A stretch of DNA of 33,376 nt from Pleurobrachia bachei (Eukaryota; Ctenophora; Tentaculata; Cydippida; Pleurobrachiidae): contig AVPN01000151.1 of the NCBI GenBank assembly GCA_000695325.1, positions 47,810 through 81,185 on the forward strand. Direction: 5' to 3'. The stretch's first letter is position 1. Each line of letters opens with the position of its first letter. The notes under the pieces are model-generated. The model worked only from the letters and a program-made list of their open reading frames with translations, had not been told where the DNA came from and did no database searches. Positions 21,046 through 33,376 of this stretch are shown one piece after another. The position numbers were made by a program, and so were the translations under genes.

Positions 21046-21359
21046 GTATCGTATTCAGCAACGAGCCAATGAGATTGCAGGGTTTTCAAAGAACCAATCG
21101 TGTGCTACCTCTTAAGTCACATACTTGAGTGAGATCGACGTCGCACGCGACTGAGATCGATCTGACAGTCACATACATATTATTCGCGAAACGAAAATAG
21201 AATGGAATGGGCAAGGCGCTACATCTACCAGATAAGATAAAATTCGATACTGATTGCAGACAGCACCTGAATTATTTCAGGTAAAACAAGTAAACGGCCG
21301 TCACTTAGATCTCGGTGCATAGCTGCGCACCTTCGAGGTTCAGGCACGACTGTTTTCCC
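20940..21359. mobile_element. 420-bp foldback element with 22-bp terminal inverted repeats
   Basis: The left end begins gggaaaacagtcgtgcctga and the right end (21338-21359) is its reverse complement. A nested hairpin pairs 21001-21021 with 21066-21086. The right half contains the GAGATCGA-core palindrome at about 21131-21166 and a TTCGCGAA motif near 21184. A full second copy lies at 22714-23133, made by the 1774-bp duplication; the left part alone is at 19291-19396. No coding capacity. Confidence 0.8.
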
Positions 21360-21462
21360 TCTCTATCTGGCAACTAAATCTCACTCTTTCCCCAAACATA
21401 TCTCAAGCCAAACATACAAAATGTGTCCAGACACATATACCAAACTATAAATTGTTCATTGT

Positions 21463-22247
21463 TCATCTAAGTTTGAAGAAAGGCTGAATTTGCCCCTTTG
21501 CTCGGTGGAAGGTAAAGGACCCGACAACACCGAGGGTGGCATAGGTGGAGAGAATTGAGTAGATTGGGGAGATCTTGTATTCGTTCATCACCGTCATACT
21601 TGATGCGAACTGGCGGAGAGAGAGGGGTTGCAGTTAATAACCAATATAACCATATATATTTCAATGATAACCAGGTTATCAAAGAAAGATATAAGGAGAA
21701 AGAGGTCAAAGTGGTTAAAATATTGATAACTAAGCACTGGTTAGTTAGTTATCAATGCTTTAAATGGAACACAATCAAGGTCGACTAAAATCTTTAGGCA
21801 ACGTAGTTTCGTTCTAAGTAATTAAGACGGCGGGGCTTTTACTGGTTCTTTAAAGCAGTTGTTACCAAGACAATTATTGTCTCGACTTTTTATTGAAAAC
21901 AACCGTTCAATTTTCAAAACCAGATAAAATATTGCTACTATTGCTACCAAATATTGGGTTTTTTTGTTAAACCCCTTTTGAAGGGCGGTCTAGCTTGACA
22001 AATACCGGGCAAACACGCACAAACATTGGAGACATAGACACCTGGTGGGGATCGCACAGGTGTTTATGTCGCCATTCGCCAAGCACAAACAAACCAATAC
22101 TCACCAAATGAGAGAGGATAACAATCAACCCCAATCGCCAGTTCCGTGTTTCAACTGCCTCGGAGCTGAGCACTCCCCAACACACATGAAGGCCTGTCAT
22201 AGCGCTGGCAAGAAGTGCCCCGGTTAGGAATATCGGCAGGGACGGGG
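21463..22247 (-). pseudogene. truncated second copy of the last two APH-1 exons
   Basis: This is the downstream duplicate of APH-1 exons 4 and 5. Exon 5 (21609-21463) is intact. Exon 4 (22247-22105) is cut by the duplication breakpoint, losing its 3' splice site and first nine bases, so it cannot be spliced in normally. The whole exon 4 in the upstream copy (24030-23879) is therefore the working one. The spare exon 5 could still act as an alternative last exon with identical protein. Confidence 0.85.
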
Positions 22248-24021
22248 GTTCTTGTTAAGACACATTGACATAAGACTGTTTTTGCCAAATTGTAAATAAA
22301 TCTGATTGATAATATCAAAAACTAGATTAAACGATCAGTATCATCACGCAGCTCTGGCGACAAAATATCTATATTTGAAGGAAATAAGAATTATCGTGAC
22401 AACTGACAAAAAAGTGAGTTTCCTAGGGCTAGAATATAAGTTGTCATGTCTGATCCAAGTTGTTACTGATAGCTCTTTATGTTGTCGAATATGGGGAAGA
22501 TAAAACTAAGTACAGAGCTGTCGAGTGTCAAGAGTATCGAGTATAATTTTAAATTTTACGCCCTGATTTTACTTGATAACAGCTGAAGCGTTATATAATA
22601 AATATTTCATGTAAGATCGTGGAATATGCGAATATTGTGTACAGTTACTTGTGTTTATACTTCTTACAAGACCAAATATGAGAGTTAAATGAGTAACAAT
22701 CAAACAAACTACGGGGAAAACAGTCGTGCCTGAACTTCATAGTAGAGATAAGCTGCTCGCACTTGATTGACGTTAAAACCTTGCAATTCTATTGGTTTAG
22801 AGGATTTATTCAGTCTGATGTATCGTATTCAGCAACGAGCCAATGAGATTGCAGGGTTTTCAAAGAACCAATCGTGTGCTACCTCTTAAGTCACATACTT
22901 GAGTGAGATCGACGTCGCACGCGACTGAGATCGATCTGACAGTCACATACATATTATTCGCGAAACGAAAATAGAATGGAATGGGCAAGGCGCTACATCT
23001 ACCAGATAAGATAAAATTCGATACTGATTGCAGACAGCACCTGAATTATTTCAGGTAAAACAAGTAAACGGCCGTCACTTAGATCTCGGTGCATAGCTGC
23101 GCACCTTCGAGGTTCAGGCACGACTGTTTTCCCTCTCTATCTGGCAACTAAATCTCACTCTTTCCCCAAACATATCTCAAGCCAAACATACAAAATGTGT
23201 CCAGACACATATACCAAACTATAAATTGTTCATTGTTCATCTAAGTTTGAAGAAAGGCTGAATTTGCCCCTTTGCTCGGTGGAAGGTAAAGGACCCGACA
23301 ACACCGAGGGTGGCATAGGTGGAGAGAATTGAGTAGATTGGGGAGATCTTGTATTCGTTCATCACCGTCATACTTGATGCGAACTGGCGGAGAGAGAGGG
23401 GTTGCAGTTAATAACCAATATAACCATATATATTTCAATGATAACCAGGTTATCAAAGAAAGATATAAGGAGAAAGAGGTCAAAGTGGTTAAAATATTGA
23501 TAACTAAGCACTGGTTAGTTAGTTATCAATGCTTTAAATGGAACACAATCAAGGTCGACTAAAATCTTTAGGCAACGTAGTTTCGTTCTAAGTAATTAAG
23601 ACGGCGGGGCTTTTACTGGTTCTTTAAAGCAGTTGTTACCAAGACAATTATTGTCTCGACTTTTTATTGAAAACAACCGTTCAATTTTCAAAACCAGATA
23701 AAATATTGCTACTATTGCTACCAAATATTGGGTTTTTTTGTTAAACCCCTTTTGAAGGGCGGTCTAGCTTGACAAATACCGGGCAAACACGCACAAACAT
23801 TGGAGACATAGACACCTGGTGGGGATCGCACAGGTGTTTATGTCGCCATTCGCCAAGCACAAACAAACCAATACTCACCAAATGAGAGAGGATAACAATC
23901 AACCCCAATCGCCAGTTCCGTGTTTCAACTGCCTCGGAGCTGAGCACTCCCCAACACACATGAAGGCCTGTCATAGCGCTGGCAAGAAGTGCCCCGGTTA
24001 GGAATATCGGCAGGGACGGGG
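22248..24021. repeat. 1774-bp tandem duplication, copy B
   Basis: This copy keeps the native right flank: the sequence past 24021 completes exon 4 of APH-1 and its acceptor. The junction with copy A (gacgggg|gttcttg) shows at most one or a few bases of microhomology. Confidence 0.93.
22714..23133. mobile_element. 420-bp foldback element, duplicated copy
   Basis: Identical in layout to 20940-21359; it was copied with the 1774-bp duplication and not inserted independently. Confidence 0.8.
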
Positions 24022-25217
24022 AACCATCCGCTGAAAAGGGATGGAGTTAGTGATGGGAGAATTGGGAAATCTTGCGGTCGAGTTTGGGGTTATAAAGAAG
24101 AATTAGAAAAAAGAATCCCCATCTTGCTCGCCTGCCGCCTGGTTAAAAAGTCCTAATGGTTTTAATGAAATAACTTAACAACGGTCACCATTGCGCTTGC
24201 AATTGCAGTGATCTAGTTCTCCAAGGTTGTACACTTACAGTAGATTGTTCCCGGTCCACTGGCCTCTGAGAGAACGTTGACATACATGAACATAGCACTC
24301 ATTGCTCCGTAACCAAGTCCTGTAGAGAAATATTTGACTGGGTAACTACATGAGAATAGTTTATGAATGAAACGTTCCGACGGAGCGGATTACGAATTTC
24401 TGACTGCTTAAACTGCTGCCATGCATCCCGCTGAACACGTGCTCTTTTGAGCTGTTCGAGGCTGACAGATTGGGTAATACAATTTAATAGTTGGGAAGGT
24501 GTTAATATTATGTAATGCCCCTCTTTGTCCCCAGTAAGGAATGAGCTAACCTAATATCAGTAAACTATACCTGCAATAAGAGAGTACCGGGGTCCATGAA
24601 ACAGGTCCGCAGTGTCCCGAGATATCCTACTGAGTGCCGTGTTTGCCACTCGTACCATCATGATAAACAACACTCGGAATCCTTCCTGCGCAAAGTTATT
24701 GTCAGGAATGTTTTTTCAATATTTTTTGACGATAGAGCAACTTATAGAATTTCTGGATTATGTAATTGTAACTTGTGCACCGCCAGACTTTTAGTAAAAG
24801 GATTTTCAACGCATTTGCACGATTCATGAATTCAATAAAGCAGGTCAATTTGTTATTTTCTAAGCATCCACAGGGCACCCACGTACCCTTCCTCTAGGCT
24901 CTATCATCTCCCAAGGCACCACGCGACAAAATATTGTAAAACTAAACACTACAAATCCAGTCATTACTCGATTGGCTAGTTTTACGAACCTGAAAGAAGA
25001 CGGAGAAAAATAGGGTAAACACAACATAATCCTTGAGAGGGACAACAGCGAGCCAGAGGAGTGATGTGAGTAGGAGGGATAGGAGCCAAAAGAAGGCCGA
25101 GGTGATCCAAAGGATAACGGCCTGGGCTTCTGATGCAGCAACCAGGGAGAACAGGGTAACCGAGGGTCCAAAGGAGATGGAGAGGTAACCAAGGAAGGGT
25201 AACCAGTTAACTGCCAT
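23237..25217 (-). CDS. APH1: APH-1, gamma-secretase subunit (complete, 5 exons)
   Basis: Exons 25217-24990, 24685-24571, 24319-24239, 24030-23879 and 23383-23237 join in frame to 240 residues, close to the usual 250-265. APH-1 is the seven-span scaffold of gamma-secretase and assembles with nicastrin, presenilin and PEN-2 in the endoplasmic reticulum. Diagnostic stretches are ISFGPSVTLF and ITSAFFWLLSLLL (TM1-2), FRVLFIMMVRVAN, the GLGYGAMSA helix (the family's GxxxGxxxG, third Gly here Ala123), GLHVCWGV with the conserved His165, and LSHL with the second conserved His191. The C-terminus PFFKLR is short. The gene converges with the peroxiredoxin gene. Its last two exons were duplicated downstream; the copy used here is the one nearest exon 3, as only it has an intact exon 4 acceptor. 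Confidence 0.93.
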
Positions 25218-26490
25218 GTTGCTATGGGAACAATGGTGATATTAGATGGTGATCATTTTAGTATATAAAGGTGGTAAATTATGTATAGATTATAGAATGG
25301 GGGGGGTGGGTATCTGGACGACGTCGGGGAGAGAGGCAGGAAATTGCTAACACATGTTTCTTTCAAAAGAAGTTTGTAGATCATAAGTTAGAATTTTAGA
25401 ATCTAAACATAATCAATTTTTATCGGGTGCACCTCGAACTACCAACATGCTATGCCGCATTTGGAACCATTTGAGAGCAGCAGGCGCCCCATCACTTTCA
25501 AAAAACATAAAGACAAGTTTCTCTCGTGTTTTCTTCTTCGGTACAGACAAAAACGATTATGTATTTGCCGGTGACATTTTGTAGAATCTAGTTACAGAAA
25601 ACAAAGAGTACTTTTCTTTTCACGCGAGACACATACATAACATAAACACAAAGGAAATTGCCCCTTTTCACTCTCATAGCAACCTGTCAGGCCAATGCTC
25701 TGACCACAGTTCTCGTTGTTTTGTTCAAACTCTTTTTATTTAAAGAAGAAGGGTCGAACAAGAGAATTTCTTGCACGCTCCGAGAGAAATGAGAATAGGG
25801 TCAGGCCAATGCTCTGACAGATAACAGCCTGAACAGGTTCTTGTGACAGTGAGAAAGGGCGAAACAATGGTTTCTTAGGAAAACTGATCACCCAGTTCGA
25901 AATCTCAAACGTGCAGACCTTGGAAATAACTAATTTCACAGCTGGCCAAACTTTAATCTACTGATCTAAAGTACTGATAAAAAAACCATGTCTACCTTTC
26001 TCATCTTCACAATCACATGCTCAAGGGAAAGCGAACTGTCTATCTTTGGGGGGAGGGGGGGGAATCATCCCACAACTTTCTTTATAAAATCAAGTTTATC
26101 TGTCATGTGAAGTCCGTTGTAAGATCTGTCTCTCTTTCCATCAAACTGATCAACGTTCTCTCGCTCATTCTTTCTCTCTTTCTCTATACGCCCTAGACCC
26201 CAGTACCAAATTCACCTAGGATTCAACATTAACTCGCTCTTTCCGGATGAACCAATTACAGCCAAGAGGGCAGCCTAGAACGAACATACTGCCAAGATAT
26301 TTGTCCAAAAGGGAAACGGTTAAAAACCTGAAATTGTCCACCGACCTTTCCCCGTCTAAGAGCTTTTGCAGCAGGAGAGATTGCTTCGGGCTCTCTCCAA
26401 CTCTCTCCAAGTGCTAAAAGCTCCTAGATACGGGAAGGCCCCAGCTTGATAAACGTTGTCTCTGAAGCTTGTTGTACCCCAAATGTAGTT
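25218..26490. other. intergenic region between APH-1 and AMPK alpha
   Basis: No gene was recognised. It holds the APH-1 promoter on the minus strand, two copies of an 19-bp dispersed motif (25686, 25800), G-runs at about 25299 and 26047, and the 3' flank of the AMPK gene. Confidence 0.5.
25686..25818. repeat. paired GTCAGGCCAATGCTCTGAC motifs
   Basis: The 19-mer occurs at 25686-25704 and 25800-25818 in the same orientation. Close variants lie at 29914-29931 and 29943-29960 and a weaker one at 18776-18792. This looks like a dispersed repeat or the end of a small transposon family. Confidence 0.75.

Positions 26491-33376
<6,886 letters not shown>

Larger units (their letters stand above)
20474..22247. 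repeat. 1774-bp tandem duplication, copy A
   Basis: It repeats at 22248-24021 with offset 1774. I saw only a two-base difference (cgtgacatatgac at 20622 against cgtgacaactgac at 22396). It overlaps the second copy of the 1649-bp duplication, so the stretch equivalent to 18826-19396 is present three times. Confidence 0.93.

Noticed and set aside
25736-26410. Two minus-strand open frames of 64-67 codons
   Set aside because: No domain or splice support; one spans the dispersed 19-bp repeat.

Overview
This window looks like nuclear DNA of an animal. Genes are split by many short GT-AG introns, the protein families are metazoan (gamma-secretase APH-1, AMPK alpha, sushi-domain receptor, class A GPCR, peroxiredoxin-5), and long CT microsatellites, foldback elements and one LINE are present. 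The compact genes, the atypical GPCR and the wealth of foldback repeats would suit an early-branching marine invertebrate such as a cnidarian or sponge. That placement is a guess. No tRNA, rRNA, CRISPR array, retrovirus or Polinton was recognised.

Layout. (1) 1-2562: CT microsatellite, a gene-poor stretch, then a complete four-exon thioredoxin gene on the minus strand whose active site reads CGPY instead of CGPC. (2) 2563-5639: foldback DNA, including a 342-bp near-perfect palindrome, around the C-terminal part of a GT31-like glycosyltransferase (plus strand). (3) 5640-7766: a complete eight-exon gene (plus) for a 362-residue type I membrane protein with four sushi domains. (4) 8317-9390: an intronless class A GPCR (minus). 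(5) 10004-18698: a peroxiredoxin-5-like gene (plus) in which exons 2 and 3 are tandemly duplicated, a LINE has landed in one intron, and the last two exons are duplicated again in a 1649-bp tandem repeat. (6) 20474-24021: an overlapping 1774-bp tandem duplication carrying the last two exons of the neighbouring APH-1 gene (minus, 23237-25217), which is otherwise complete. (7) 26491-32735: ten exons of AMPK alpha (minus), from the activation loop to the C-terminus; the N-terminal kinase lobe lies beyond the right edge.

The exon models were built by hand. In every multi-exon gene the phases join without conflict, which is strong internal support. The genes are not an operon and show no common pathway; thioredoxin reduces peroxiredoxin-5 in other animals, but their closeness here is probably chance.

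The most striking feature is repeated small-scale tandem duplication of exon-intron boundaries. In AMPK alpha a 3' splice site plus exon start is copied five-fold at one exon and four-fold at another, a donor site is duplicated at 39-bp spacing, and a partial exon is duplicated at 290-bp spacing. Larger exon duplications affect the peroxiredoxin and APH-1 genes, and one breakpoint falls in the loop of a hairpin.
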